DNA of 64,000 bases from an uncultured Paracoccaceae bacterium (GCA_947487205.1 CANKVU010000003.1:62001-126000); one strand, 5' to 3'; shown: positions 25,235-34,472, counted from the stretch's first letter. Translations and numbers: made by a program. Notes: a model not told the origin generated them from the sequence alone.

Positions 25235-25305
25235 TGGACCACCTCCTTTCGCTTGATTTCCGATACCGGGGAAAGTGGCACGGATCGGGTCCCTGTCAAA
25301 CGAAA

Positions 25306-25926
25306 TCATGCCGTCCCGGGGCTGAGGCGATCGGTGATGAGGCGGAACGGCGCCAGGGCGATCAGCGCCAGGGCGAGCTTGACCATCCAGTCGGCCAGGG
25401 CGAGCGACACCCAGAGCGGCACGTCGGGGCCGAGGCCGACGAGCGGCAGCACCTCGTTCGCCCAGGACACGTCCTCGGCGGGGTGGATGACGGTGAGCGC
25501 GGAGGAGAAGGCGATGGAGAAGAACAGCGCGGTGTCGAGCGCCGAGCCCGCCACCGAGGAGGCGAGCGGCGCCGACCACCAGCGCCCGCCCCGGATGCGG
25601 TCGAAGACCGCGATATCCACCAGCTGGGCCACGAGGAACGCGCTGCCCGAGGCGATCGCCACCCGCAGGGTCACCACGGGGCCGAACTCTCCCTGGATCT
25701 GGGTGCCGACCAGCGAGCACAGGACGCCGGTCGCGAACCCGGCCAGCACCACCCGGCGCGCCATGGCGGCGCCGTGGAGACGGTTCATCACGTCGGTGAC
25801 GAGGAAGGCGAGCGGATAGGTGATCGCCCCCCAGGTCAGCCAGGGCCCGAGCCGGTGCTGCACGAGGATGTTGGAGGCCACGACGATCGCGGCCATGGCG
25901 AGGATGCCGAAAAGCAGGCGGGGCAT
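25306..25926 (-). CDS. yhhQ: Queuosine precursor transporter (YhhQ/DUF165)
   Basis: 206 residues, about six membrane segments. Family marks: ITYPLAFLVTDVMNRLHG near the N-terminus, GSAFLVAQLVDIAVFDRIRG in the middle and LADWMVKLALALIALAPFRL near the end. Imports 7-cyano-7-deazaguanine-type precursors for tRNA queuosine. No preQ1 riboswitch was recognised in its 88-bp upstream gap, which holds only a small GGCGCG/CGCGCC dyad. Confidence 0.88.
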   Translation of the reverse strand: MPRLLFGILAMAAIVVASNILVQHRLGPWLTWGAITYPLAFLVTDVMNRLHGAAMARRVVLAGFATGVLCSLVGTQIQGEFGPVVTLRVAIASGSAFLVAQLVDIAVFDRIRGGRWWSAPLASSVAGSALDTALFFSIAFSSALTVIHPAEDVSWANEVLPLVGLGPDVPLWVSLALADWMVKLALALIALAPFRLITDRLSPGTA

Positions 25927-26014
25927 GGGATCGGTTCCGTTTTGACAAGGTGGTCGGAAACTTGGGCCCGGGGGCCAGGGGCGCGATAGCGCCGCGCCGG
26001 CGGCGTGGCAAGCC

Positions 26015-26881
26015 TCAATCGGGAACCGCGTATTCGACGAATTCGGTGCGCTGGAAGAAGGCGTAATTGTCGTCCGAGACGAGCGTGAGGCGCAGCCGGC
26101 CCTGGGCGTCGCGCCAGGCCGAGATCCCTTCGAGGTTGTCGTGGTCCCGCGGCGCGGTCTCGATCAGGGTCTCGATCGCGCCGATGCGGCCCTCGTCGAG
26201 GGTGATGCGGCGTACGCGGGACTGGAACCCGATCCGGAGCGCCAGCCGCCGCTCCAGCAGGTAGAGCCGCCCGCGATCGTCGAAGTCGAGTCCCACGGCG
26301 CGATAGCCGATGAGCGGCCAGGCGCCGCCGCCCGGGATGTCGCCCGCCTTGCTCCACTGGCCGTCGAGGCCGCGCCAGAGGGCGTAGTTTCCCGACCAGT
26401 CCGGCGCCTCGGCGAGGGTCCAGAGGGCGCCGTCCCCGGAGATCGCGAGCCCTTCGAGGCCCGCGTTCCCGCGCAGGTCGCCGAAATCCTGCGGCAGCGG
26501 CAGGCTGGTCGGGAAATGCTGGCCGGGCGTCCAGCGCAGGAGCCGGGGGACGATCTCCAGCGAGATGTTGATCGTGCCGTCGGCGGCGATGGCGAGCCCC
26601 TCGGTGTCGGCGCCGATCTGGTCGACCTCCCGCACGCCCTCGTAGGAGACGCCGATGATCCGCCCGTCGGCGGACCGCTCGAACGTCAGCTCCACCAGCC
26701 CGGCGCGGTCGCCGAGGGCCAGCGCGTGGCCCCCGTCCGACGCCATTTCGAGTCCCGAGAGGCCGCCGAGCCATTCCCGCGGCGGCGCCCAGGTATGGGC
26801 GCCCAGCATCTCGGCGGCCGTGGCCGGGAGGGCCAGCGCCCAGAGCGCGGCCAGGACGGGCGCGGCGGCGCGGCGGATCAG
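26015..26881 (-). CDS. Secreted esterase-like-activity-of-phytase family protein
   Basis: 288 residues. Beta-propeller-like protein of the PF13449 type: GLSGLEMASDGGHALALGDR, DTEGLAIAADGTINIS, NAGLEGLAISGDGALWTL and DNLEGISAWRDAQGRLRL are repeated strand blocks. The first residues form a signal peptide (IRRAAAPVLAALWALALP, ending ATAA). No ATG, GTG or TTG precedes the signal peptide closely; the CTG at 26881 overlaps the mepA TGA (CTGA) and is the best start. The first downstream ATG would remove the signal. Enzymatic activity is not established for the family. Confidence 0.78.
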   Translation of the reverse strand: MIRRAAAPVLAALWALALPATAAEMLGAHTWAPPREWLGGLSGLEMASDGGHALALGDRAGLVELTFERSADGRIIGVSYEGVREVDQIGADTEGLAIAADGTINISLEIVPRLLRWTPGQHFPTSLPLPQDFGDLRGNAGLEGLAISGDGALWTLAEAPDWSGNYALWRGLDGQWSKAGDIPGGGAWPLIGYRAVGLDFDDRGRLYLLERRLALRIGFQSRVRRITLDEGRIGAIETLIETAPRDHDNLEGISAWRDAQGRLRLTLVSDDNYAFFQRTEFVEYAVPD

Positions 26882-27774
26882 CGCGCCAGCACGGCCTGGC
26901 AGGCCTGGGGCAGATCGGCCACGCGAAGGTCGCGCTTGGGCGTCGGCGCGGGGGCGTTCGGGTCGGGCGGCGGCGGATTCAGGATGTTGCCGACCCAGCG
27001 CTGCGCCGCCGCACAGCCGTCGCCGGGCGGCGGCGGGTCCTGGTTCACGCAGCCCGGCGCATCCGCCGGGCAGGAGAGGCGGACGTGCATGTGATAGTGA
27101 TGTCCCCACCAGGGCCTGACCTTTCTCAGCCACGACCGGTCGCCGGTCGCGTCGGCGCACATCTGCACCTTGGCGCCGGGAAAGATAAAGATGCGCGCGG
27201 TGCGGGGATCGCTGGCAGCGGCCTTCACGAGTTCGTGTTGATAGGGCGACCAGAGGGAATTGACGTAGGCGCCGTTCGCGCGCTGCATCGACACGGCCGA
27301 GATGCGTTCCCGCGCGCCCCGGTCGAGACCGAGCGTGGCCGGCATCAGCCAGATGTCGGCGTCGAGGCCGCTCTGGTGGCTGGCATGACCCGTCAGCATG
27401 GGCCCGCCGGAGGGCTGGCTCATGTCGCCGACATAGAGGCCGTTCGATTGCGGCAGCGCGGCGGCGCGGCGCGACAGGTCCTGCACGAAGTCGATGGTGG
27501 TGGGATGCGCCCAGTTGCGGTTGCGGCTGAGACGCATCGCCTGCCAGGTCGGGCCGGTTTCGGCCAGTTGTGCCCCGCCGGCGAGGCAGCCCCGAGAATA
27601 TTCGCCGTAGGGCGCGGCGGGAAGGTCCGCAGGCCGTCCCTTGGTGCCGAAGACCTGCTTGGCCACCGCCCCGCGGGACACCGCGACGCCGTCGAGGCTG
27701 GGCGCGGGGACCTCGCGCTCGCCACAGGCTGAAAGGGCGAGGAGCGCGATGGCGGCGAGGCGGAGGAGAGTCAT
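26878..27774 (-). CDS. mepA: Penicillin-insensitive murein endopeptidase MepA
   Basis: 298 residues; cleaves D-Ala-meso-DAP cross-bridges. Zinc-site motifs are TGHASHQSGLDADIWLMP and WWGHHYHMHVRLSCP. The N-terminus LLALSAC is a lipobox, so it is probably a lipoprotein. The C-terminal 50 residues are proline-rich (NPPPPDPNAPAPTPKRD). The ATG at 27774 overlaps the end of the UMF1 gene by 4 bp. Confidence 0.93.
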   Translation of the reverse strand: MTLLRLAAIALLALSACGEREVPAPSLDGVAVSRGAVAKQVFGTKGRPADLPAAPYGEYSRGCLAGGAQLAETGPTWQAMRLSRNRNWAHPTTIDFVQDLSRRAAALPQSNGLYVGDMSQPSGGPMLTGHASHQSGLDADIWLMPATLGLDRGARERISAVSMQRANGAYVNSLWSPYQHELVKAAASDPRTARIFIFPGAKVQMCADATGDRSWLRKVRPWWGHHYHMHVRLSCPADAPGCVNQDPPPPGDGCAAAQRWVGNILNPPPPDPNAPAPTPKRDLRVADLPQACQAVLAR

Positions 27775-29102
27775 GGGGCGCGGTCTCCCTGTGGGTTGAC
27801 CCAACGTAGCAGCAACAACCCTGACGCGAAAAGCACGATCAGCGGTGCCACCCCGAGGTGTTGCGATCCGGTCAGGGACGTCGTCGCGGCGACCGAGAGC
27901 GGCGCGATGAACGCCGTCGCCTTTCCCGACAGCGCATAGAGGCCGAACCCCTCGGTCATGCGGCCCGGATCGGCCTGGCGGATCATCATGGTGCGGCTGG
28001 CCGCCTGAAGCGCGCCGCCGGCGCCGCCGATGGTCGCGCCGATGCCGAGGAAGATCATGTCGGGCAGTTGCGAGCGCAGGCCCATGGGAATCCCGGCGAT
28101 GGCCTCGCGCGACACGGTCATGGACAGCGCGACGGCCAGGATCAGCAGGGTGACGGAGACCACGATCACCGGCATCGGCCCGTATTTCTGGTCGGCCCGG
28201 CCGCCGAGCCAGGCGAAAAGCGCCCCGGACATCACCGCGATGATGCCGAAGGTGCCGGTTTCGACCACCGACCAGTCGAGCACGCCGGCCGCGAAGATGG
28301 CGCCCAGCGCGTAGGCCCCGGCCAGTCCGTCGCGATAGAGCATCGAGGCGGCAAGGAAGGCCAGCCGGCTGGGCGTCTCGGGCAGCGCCCTGATCGAGCG
28401 GCCGAGGCCCGCCAGCGCCGCCCCGATCCCGCCGGGGGTGGGGCGGGACCGGTCGCCGACCCAGAGGAAGAACGGCACCATGAAGACGACGTACCAGATC
28501 GCGGTGAAGGGGCCGACGAGGCGCGTGCCCTCGCGCGTGTCTGGATCGAGGCCGAAGAGCGGCGGGATGCCGAGCAGGGTGGTGCCCGTCGCCGCGTCCT
28601 CGGCGAAGAACAGGAGCATGGCGACCAGGGAGACGAGCCCGCCCAGATAGCCGAAGGCCCAGCCCGCGCCCGAGAGGCGGCCCAGCGTCTCGGGCGGGGC
28701 GAGGTCGGGAAGCATCGCGTTGGTGAAGATCGTGGCGAATTCCATCCCGATCAGGCCGATGCCGAAGAGGATCATGGTGCGGGTCAGGTCGAAATCCTGC
28801 GGCGCCGCGAACCACAATCCCGCCGATCCCGCCACGTAGAGGACCGAGAAGCCCCCGATCCAGATCCGCCGCCGGCCGGTGCGGTCGGCCACCGCGCCGA
28901 GGACGGGGGCCAGGAGCGCCATCACCACCCCCGCGGCCCCGACGCCGTAGCCCCAGGCGGCCTGCGCCGCGGTGCCGTCGCCCAGGACCTGCGCCACGTA
29001 GGGCCCGAAGACGAAGGTGATCAGGAGCGTGTTGTAGGGCTGGCTGGCCCAGTCGAAGAAGAACCAGCCCCAGATGCGCCGCCTCGCGGGAATGTCGTTC
29101 AT
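27771..29102 (-). CDS. UMF1-family major facilitator transporter
   Basis: 443 residues, twelve predicted membrane segments. The start IWGWFFFDWASQPYNTLLIT is the hallmark of the Atg22/UMF1 branch (PF11700), and VADRTGRRR and GGRADQKYGP are MFS loops 2-3 and 8-9. Substrate not predictable. ATG at 29102 has GAGGGG upstream. Overlaps mepA by 4 bp; UMF1, mepA and the phytase-esterase-like gene form one operon. Confidence 0.88.
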   Translation of the reverse strand: MNDIPARRRIWGWFFFDWASQPYNTLLITFVFGPYVAQVLGDGTAAQAAWGYGVGAAGVVMALLAPVLGAVADRTGRRRIWIGGFSVLYVAGSAGLWFAAPQDFDLTRTMILFGIGLIGMEFATIFTNAMLPDLAPPETLGRLSGAGWAFGYLGGLVSLVAMLLFFAEDAATGTTLLGIPPLFGLDPDTREGTRLVGPFTAIWYVVFMVPFFLWVGDRSRPTPGGIGAALAGLGRSIRALPETPSRLAFLAASMLYRDGLAGAYALGAIFAAGVLDWSVVETGTFGIIAVMSGALFAWLGGRADQKYGPMPVIVVSVTLLILAVALSMTVSREAIAGIPMGLRSQLPDMIFLGIGATIGGAGGALQAASRTMMIRQADPGRMTEGFGLYALSGKATAFIAPLSVAATTSLTGSQHLGVAPLIVLFASGLLLLRWVNPQGDRAP

Positions 29103-29169
29103 CCGCCGGTCCCCTCGTCTGCCCTCGGGGGCATGAAACAGGGCCGGGGCGGGCGGGCAAGCCACATCC

Positions 29170-29697
29170 TCAGAGCAGGGGCGGCCAGGGGCGCCGATCC
29201 TCGGCGTCGGACCAGGCGCGCACCCAGTCGGGCAAGGGCGGGCTGGCGCCGGTGCCGAGGGCGGGGGCGAGCTCGGCGGTGGGAACGAGGCGGGTGCGGT
29301 CGGTGACCGCGACGCGGAAGAGCGCATGGCCGGTGCAGGTGCCCTGGCGGTACATGGCCTGCTCCATGTAGATGAACCGCTCGCCCCAGCCGAGGATGCG
29401 GCTGCGGACCTCCACCTTCTGGAACATCTGCACCCGCCGGCGATAGCGGATCGTGGCGCCCGCGACGGTGCCGACCCAGCCCTGCCGGCGGAGCGCGCCG
29501 ACGAGCCCGGTGCGGCTCAGGAGCGCGAACCGCCCGAGGTCGAACAGGGTCAGCGTGCGGCCGTTGTTCAGCTCCATCCACATGTCGATGTCGACCGGCC
29601 AGATCAGGTGCCGGGTGACGTGGGTGTCGAACAGCCCGGTCCGGGCGGCCGTCCGGTTCGACAGCACTTCCTTGGCAAAGCGGAGAACGGGGTACAT
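29170..29697 (-). CDS. Hot-dog fold acyl-CoA thioesterase-like protein (THEM6 type)
   Basis: 175 residues. DIDMWMELNNGRTLTLFDLG is the conserved opening of thioesterase/THEM6-like proteins, with VQMFQKVEVRSRILGW and FIYMEQAMYR as later strands. Acyl substrate unknown. It lies 67 bp upstream of the UMF1 gene on the same strand and is divergent from yggT. Confidence 0.82.
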   Translation of the reverse strand: MYPVLRFAKEVLSNRTAARTGLFDTHVTRHLIWPVDIDMWMELNNGRTLTLFDLGRFALLSRTGLVGALRRQGWVGTVAGATIRYRRRVQMFQKVEVRSRILGWGERFIYMEQAMYRQGTCTGHALFRVAVTDRTRLVPTAELAPALGTGASPPLPDWVRAWSDAEDRRPWPPLL

Positions 29698-29810
29698 GGG
29701 CGATCCTTTCCGCGCTGCGGCGTGAGGCCCCGCGCCGCCGGGGTCAAGCCTTGCCCGGCGGGGCGGGCATCGTTACCTAGCGGCGGAACGAAGATCTCAC
29801 GGAGCCGCCC

Positions 29811-30098
29811 ATGTTGTCGATCATCCAGATCCTGCTGCTGATTCTGGACGTGGTCTGGTTCGTCATGATCGCCCACATCATCATGTCCTGGCTCATCAAT
29901 TTCCAGGTCCTGAACCTGCGCCAGCCGCTGGTGGCGACGATCTGGGACGGACTGACCCGCCTGCTGGAGCCGCTCTACGAGCCGATCCGGCGGGTTCTGC
30001 CGCCGATGGGGGGGCTCGACCTGGCCCCGCTGGTGGCGCTGATCGCGGTCTATGCGCTGCGGATCATCCTGATCAACAACGCCCCGGCCTTCTACTGA
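29811..30098 (+). CDS. yggT: YggT-family membrane protein
   Basis: 95 residues with two hydrophobic segments. IMSWLINFQVLNLRQPLVAT and LLEPLYEPIRRVLPPMGGLDLAPLVA (given in part) are the usual YggT blocks. Small integral membrane protein, linked in other bacteria to osmotic shock and septum placement; role here inferred only by family. ACGGAG lies upstream of the ATG. Confidence 0.9.
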   Translation: MLSIIQILLLILDVVWFVMIAHIIMSWLINFQVLNLRQPLVATIWDGLTRLLEPLYEPIRRVLPPMGGLDLAPLVALIAVYALRIILINNAPAFY

Positions 30099-30169
30099 GG
30101 CCGGGTGGCGCGGCGCCGTCGCCGGCCCGCCGGAGCCGCGCCGGGACCGAGGGGGAGGCCCTGTCCGAC

Positions 30170-32206
30170 ATGACGGACGCGCAATCGCTTCTGAGGTCGA
30201 TCTTCGGCTTCGACGGGTTCCGCCCGGGGCAGGCGGAGATCGTCGCGGCGGTGGCCGAGGGCGAACCGGTGCTCGCGATCATGCCCACCGGCGGGGGCAA
30301 GTCGCTGTGCTACCAGCTGCCCGCCCTGATGCGCGACGGATTGACGCTGGTCGTCTCGCCGCTGATCGCGCTGATGCGCGACCAGGTCCGCAGCCTGCGC
30401 GAGGCCGGCGTGGCCGCCGGCGCGCTGACCAGCGCCAACACCGACGAGGAGACGCAGGCCGTGTTCCGCGGGATCGAGGAGCGCAGCCTGAAGATCCTCT
30501 ATCTGGCGCCCGAGCGGCTGGGCTCGGCGGCGGGCGTGCTGCGCCGGGCGGATGTGGGGCTGATCGCGGTGGACGAGGCGCATTGCGTCAGCCAGTGGGG
30601 CCATGATTTCCGCCCCGACTACCTGCGGATCGGAGAGTTGCGGCGGTCGCTCGGCGTGCCGCTGGCGGCCTTCACCGCCACGGCGGACGCGGAGACGCGG
30701 GCCGAGATCGTCACCCGGCTCTTCGACGGGGCCGAACCGCGGATGTTCCTGCAAGGCTTCGACCGGCCGAACATCCACCTCGCCTTTCGTCCCAAGGACA
30801 AGCCCCGGGCGCAGATCCTGGCCTTCGCCGCCGCGCGCAAGGGCCAGCCCGGCATCGTCTATTGCGGCACGCGGGCCAAGACCGAGAGCCTTGCGGATGC
30901 GCTGGGGCGCGAGGGCCACGCGGTGGCGGCCTATCACGGCGGCATGGAGGCCGGGGAGAGGCGCGCGGTCGAGGAGCGATTCGCCATCGAGGACGGGCTG
31001 ATCGTCTGCGCCACCGTCGCCTTCGGCATGGGGGTGGACAAGCCCGACATCCGCTGGGTCGCCCATGCCGACCTGCCGAAATCCATCGAATCCTATTACC
31101 AGGAGATCGGCCGGGCGGGGCGCGACGGCGCGCCGGCCGAGACGATGACGCTCTACGGCCCCGACGACATCCGGCTGCGCCGGTCCCAGATCGACGAGGG
31201 CACCGCGCCGCCCGAGCGCAAGGCGGCCGATCACGGGCGGCTCAACGCGCTGTTGGGCCTGGCCGAGGCGCTGGGCTGCCGGCGGCGCAAGCTGCTCGGC
31301 TATTTCGGCGAGGCGGTCGCGGAGCCCTGCGGCAATTGCGACCTCTGCGACCGGGCGCCTGAGACCTTCGACGGGACGGAGGCCGTGCGCATGGCGCTGT
31401 CGGCGTGCCTCCGGACCGAGGAGCGGTTCGGAACCGGGCACCTGATCGACATCCTGGTGGGCAAGGCGACAGCCAAGGTCACCGAGCGCGGCCATGACGG
31501 GCTGCCGACCTTCGGCGTCGGCCGGGCGTATCAGCCGCGGCAATGGCAGGCGATCTTTCGCCAGATGATGGGGCACGACCTGGTCCGTCCCGACCCGGAG
31601 CGGTTCGGGGCGCTCAGGATGACGGGCGCCGCGCGGCCGATCCTGCGCGGCGAGGCGGCGATCGAGCTCAGGCGCGACGTGCTGTCCGCGCCCGACCGGC
31701 CCGTGGCGAAGCAGATGGTGGCGGACGAGGACGCGCCGCTGCTGTCGGCGCTGAAGGCCAAGCGCCGCGCGCTGGCCGAGGCGGCGCGGGTGCCGGCCTA
31801 CGTGATCTTCACCGACCGGAGCCTGATCGAGATGGCCGAGCGGCGGCCCGGAAGCCTCGACGAGATGGCCGGGATCTCGGGCGTGGGGGCGACCAAGCTG
31901 GAACGGTACGGCCGCGCGTTCCTAGAGGTGATCGCGGGGCCGCAGGACGAGACCCATCCGGCGCGGCGCAAGATCGCGGGAAGCGCGGCGGGCGGGATCT
32001 ACGACCGGCTGGCCGAGGCGCAGGCGCGCCTGACGCGGGGCGCGGACGGAACCGGCAAGCCGATGTCCTGCACCGCCTCGACCCTGCGGTGGATCGCCGA
32101 ACGGCGGCCGGGGACGCAGGACGCGCTGTCGCGGGCGCCGGGCCTGTCGGCCGCGAAGCTCGACCGCTTCGGCGAGGCCTTCCTCGAGGTCTGCCGCGCG
32201 GGTTGA
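30170..32206 (+). CDS. recQ: ATP-dependent DNA helicase RecQ
   Basis: 678 residues. Helicase motif I MPTGGGKSLCYQLPAL, motif II VDEAHCVSQWGHDFRPDY, motif VI QEIGRAGRDG; zinc-binding cysteines around PCGNCDLCDR; RQC region, then an HRDC domain (SLDEMAGISGVGATKLERYG) and a second HRDC-like copy at the end (DALSRAPGLSAAKLDRFG). 3'-5' unwinding in repair and recombination. The second HRDC is an addition seen in some alphaproteobacterial RecQ. Confidence 0.96.
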   Translation: MTDAQSLLRSIFGFDGFRPGQAEIVAAVAEGEPVLAIMPTGGGKSLCYQLPALMRDGLTLVVSPLIALMRDQVRSLREAGVAAGALTSANTDEETQAVFRGIEERSLKILYLAPERLGSAAGVLRRADVGLIAVDEAHCVSQWGHDFRPDYLRIGELRRSLGVPLAAFTATADAETRAEIVTRLFDGAEPRMFLQGFDRPNIHLAFRPKDKPRAQILAFAAARKGQPGIVYCGTRAKTESLADALGREGHAVAAYHGGMEAGERRAVEERFAIEDGLIVCATVAFGMGVDKPDIRWVAHADLPKSIESYYQEIGRAGRDGAPAETMTLYGPDDIRLRRSQIDEGTAPPERKAADHGRLNALLGLAEALGCRRRKLLGYFGEAVAEPCGNCDLCDRAPETFDGTEAVRMALSACLRTEERFGTGHLIDILVGKATAKVTERGHDGLPTFGVGRAYQPRQWQAIFRQMMGHDLVRPDPERFGALRMTGAARPILRGEAAIELRRDVLSAPDRPVAKQMVADEDAPLLSALKAKRRALAEAARVPAYVIFTDRSLIEMAERRPGSLDEMAGISGVGATKLERYGRAFLEVIAGPQDETHPARRKIAGSAAGGIYDRLAEAQARLTRGADGTGKPMSCTASTLRWIAERRPGTQDALSRAPGLSAAKLDRFGEAFLEVCRAG

Positions 32207-32257
32207 GGCGGGTCCGGCCGGGGACTATGTCACCGGCCCTGACCCCGGAGGTGCCCC

Positions 32258-33049
32258 ATGCTGATCGTCGTCTCGCCCGCCAAGAAGCTCGACTGGACCG
32301 AACGGGAGGTCGCGACCACCGCCCCCAGGATGGCCGAGCAGGCGGCGATCCTGGCGGAGCGGGCGAAGGAATTGCCGGCGGCGGAGCTGAAGCGGCTGAT
32401 GCGGATCAGCGACCGGCTGGCGGCCCTGAACGCCGAGCGGTTCCGTACCTGGGACCGCGACCCCGCGCCCGGGGAGGTGCGTCCCGCCGCCTGGGCCTTT
32501 GCCGGCGATACCTATCAGGGGCTGGAGATGGCGACGCTGGACGATCCCGGACGGGAGTTCGCCGACGCTCATCTGCGCATCCTGTCGGGCCTATACGGCG
32601 TGCTGCGGCCGCGCGACGCGATCCAGCCCTATCGCCTGGAGATGGGCAGCCGGCTGGCCACGGATCGCGGGCGCGACCTCTATGCGTTCTGGGGCACCCG
32701 GATCGCGCGGGCGCTGGCGGACGATGCCGCGGCGGCGGGAACCGGGGTGCTGCTGAACTGCGCGAGCCAGGAATATTTCGGCGCCGTGGACGACGGCGCG
32801 CTGGGCCTGCGCGTGATCACGCCCCGGTTCCTCGACGAGAAGCGGGGCGAGGCGAAGGTCATCGCCTTCCACGCCAAGCGGGCGCGGGGGGCGATGGCGC
32901 GCTTCGTCTGCGAGAACCGCATCACCGACCCGGAGGGGCTGCGCGACTTCGACGCGGGCGGCTATGCCTATGCGCCCGACCTCTCGCAGCCGGACGCGCC
33001 CGCCTTCTTCCGCTCCGAGGCGGCGGCGGCCACGGCGGCGGCGGCCTGA
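32258..33049 (+). CDS. yaaA: Peroxide stress protein YaaA
   Basis: 263 residues, DUF328. MLIVVSPAKKLDW at the start, FAGDTYQGLEM, ILSGLYGVLRPRDAIQPYRL and FLDEKRGEAKVIAFHAKRAR are the conserved blocks. YaaA binds DNA and lowers intracellular free iron during hydrogen peroxide stress in E. coli. Ends with an alanine-rich tail. Follows recQ by 51 bp. Confidence 0.95.
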   Translation: MLIVVSPAKKLDWTEREVATTAPRMAEQAAILAERAKELPAAELKRLMRISDRLAALNAERFRTWDRDPAPGEVRPAAWAFAGDTYQGLEMATLDDPGREFADAHLRILSGLYGVLRPRDAIQPYRLEMGSRLATDRGRDLYAFWGTRIARALADDAAAAGTGVLLNCASQEYFGAVDDGALGLRVITPRFLDEKRGEAKVIAFHAKRARGAMARFVCENRITDPEGLRDFDAGGYAYAPDLSQPDAPAFFRSEAAAATAAAA

Positions 33050-33170
33050 CGCGAGGGGCGCCGGCGATCACGAGGTCGTCACCGGGGCGGGCGAGCCGCG
33101 CTCGACGCTTTTCGGATACGTTTCGGCTACCTATGGTGGCGCAGGACAGGCAACAGTAACGGGACCGACG

Positions 33171-34472
33171 ATGCCGCGACACCTTGCCGTGCCGCTTGCC
33201 CTGTGCCTCGCCGCCGCGCTCGCGGCGGGGGCGGCGGCGCAGACCGCCCCGATCCGCCCGGCGCCGCGCGTGGCCTCGGTCGAGCCGCTATTGCCGCCCG
33301 ACCCGCCCCGCGCGCGGCCGGACGACCTGCCGGCGGCCGGGCCGGAGCAGGTCGGGTTCGCGGAATGGTTGTCGGCGTTCCGGGGCCGGGCGCTGGCGCG
33401 CGGATTGTCCGCCGCGGTGGTGGACCAGGCCCTGGCGTCGCTCGTCTATGACCGCGAGGTGATCCGGCGCGACCGCAACCAGTCGGAATTCACCAAGACG
33501 ATCTGGGACTACCTCGACACCGCCGTGTCGGAGACGCGGGTGGCGGACGGGCGGGCGGCGATGACCGCCCACGAGGCGCTGCTGAACGACATCGAGGCGC
33601 GCTATGGCGTCGACCGGGAGGTGGTCGTGGCGGTCTGGGGTCTCGAATCGGCCTACGGGACGTTCCGGGGCCAGACCGACATCGTCGAGGCGCTGGCGAC
33701 GCTGGCCTATGACGGGCGCCGCGGGCCGTTCTTCGAGACGCAGCTGGTCGCGGCGCTGAAGATCCTCGAGGCGGGCGACGTGGCCCGCTCGGGCCTGACG
33801 GGCAGCTGGGCCGGGGCGATGGGGCATACCCAGTTCATCCCCACATCGTACCTCGTCCATGCGGTGGATTTCACCGGCGACGGGGCGCGCGACATCTGGG
33901 GGGAGGATCCGACCGACGCGCTGGCCTCCACCGCCGCGTACCTGGCGCGGCACGGCTGGACCGAAGGCCAGCCCTGGGGGGTGGAGGTCCGGGTTCCGGA
34001 CGGGTTCGATTACCGCCTGGCCCGGCGGAGCGAGACGCGGATGCCGTCCGACTGGGCGGAACTGGGCGTCATGGGCACGGACGGGAGTCCGGTCCCCGAC
34101 CACGCGGAGGCGTCGCTGCTGCTGCCCGCCGGGGCGGAGGGGGCGGCGTTCCTGATCTTTCCCAATTTCGCGGTGCTGGAGCGCTACAACACCGCCGACG
34201 CCTACGTGATCGGCGTGGGACACCTGGCCGACCGGATCGCGGGCGGGCCGCAGATCCAGGCCGAATGGCCGCGCGGCGACCGGGCCCTGACGCGCGAAGA
34301 GCGCGAAGAGCTGCAGCGGCGGCTGACCGCGGCGGGGTTCGACACGCAAGGCGTGGACGGACGGATCGGCCCGATGACCATCGCCGCCGTGCGGGCCTTC
34401 CAGCGGGCCGAGGGCCTGGTTCCGGACGGCTATGCCTCGCTGCGGGTCCTGCGGGCCTTGCAGAGCGGTTAA
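33171..34472 (+). CDS. Lytic murein transglycosylase (MltB family) with peptidoglycan-binding domain
   Basis: 433 residues. Signal peptide MPRHLAVPLALCLAAALAAG fixes the ATG at 33171. Catalytic region VWGLESAYGTFRGQ (general acid Glu), SWAGAMGHTQFIPTSYL and DIWGEDPTDALASTAAYL fit the MltB/SltB GH103 family. Residues about 375-433 are a C-terminal peptidoglycan-binding domain (GVDGRIGPMTIAAVRAFQ). Periplasmic. Its TAA overlaps the stop of the convergent SH3 gene. Confidence 0.92.
   Translation: MPRHLAVPLALCLAAALAAGAAAQTAPIRPAPRVASVEPLLPPDPPRARPDDLPAAGPEQVGFAEWLSAFRGRALARGLSAAVVDQALASLVYDREVIRRDRNQSEFTKTIWDYLDTAVSETRVADGRAAMTAHEALLNDIEARYGVDREVVVAVWGLESAYGTFRGQTDIVEALATLAYDGRRGPFFETQLVAALKILEAGDVARSGLTGSWAGAMGHTQFIPTSYLVHAVDFTGDGARDIWGEDPTDALASTAAYLARHGWTEGQPWGVEVRVPDGFDYRLARRSETRMPSDWAELGVMGTDGSPVPDHAEASLLLPAGAEGAAFLIFPNFAVLERYNTADAYVIGVGHLADRIAGGPQIQAEWPRGDRALTREEREELQRRLTAAGFDTQGVDGRIGPMTIAAVRAFQRAEGLVPDGYASLRVLRALQSG

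Noticed and set aside
25927-26014. Possible preQ1 riboswitch ahead of the queuosine precursor transporter
   Set aside because: No preQ1-I, -II or -III core was recognised; only a short GGCGCG/CGCGCC dyad.
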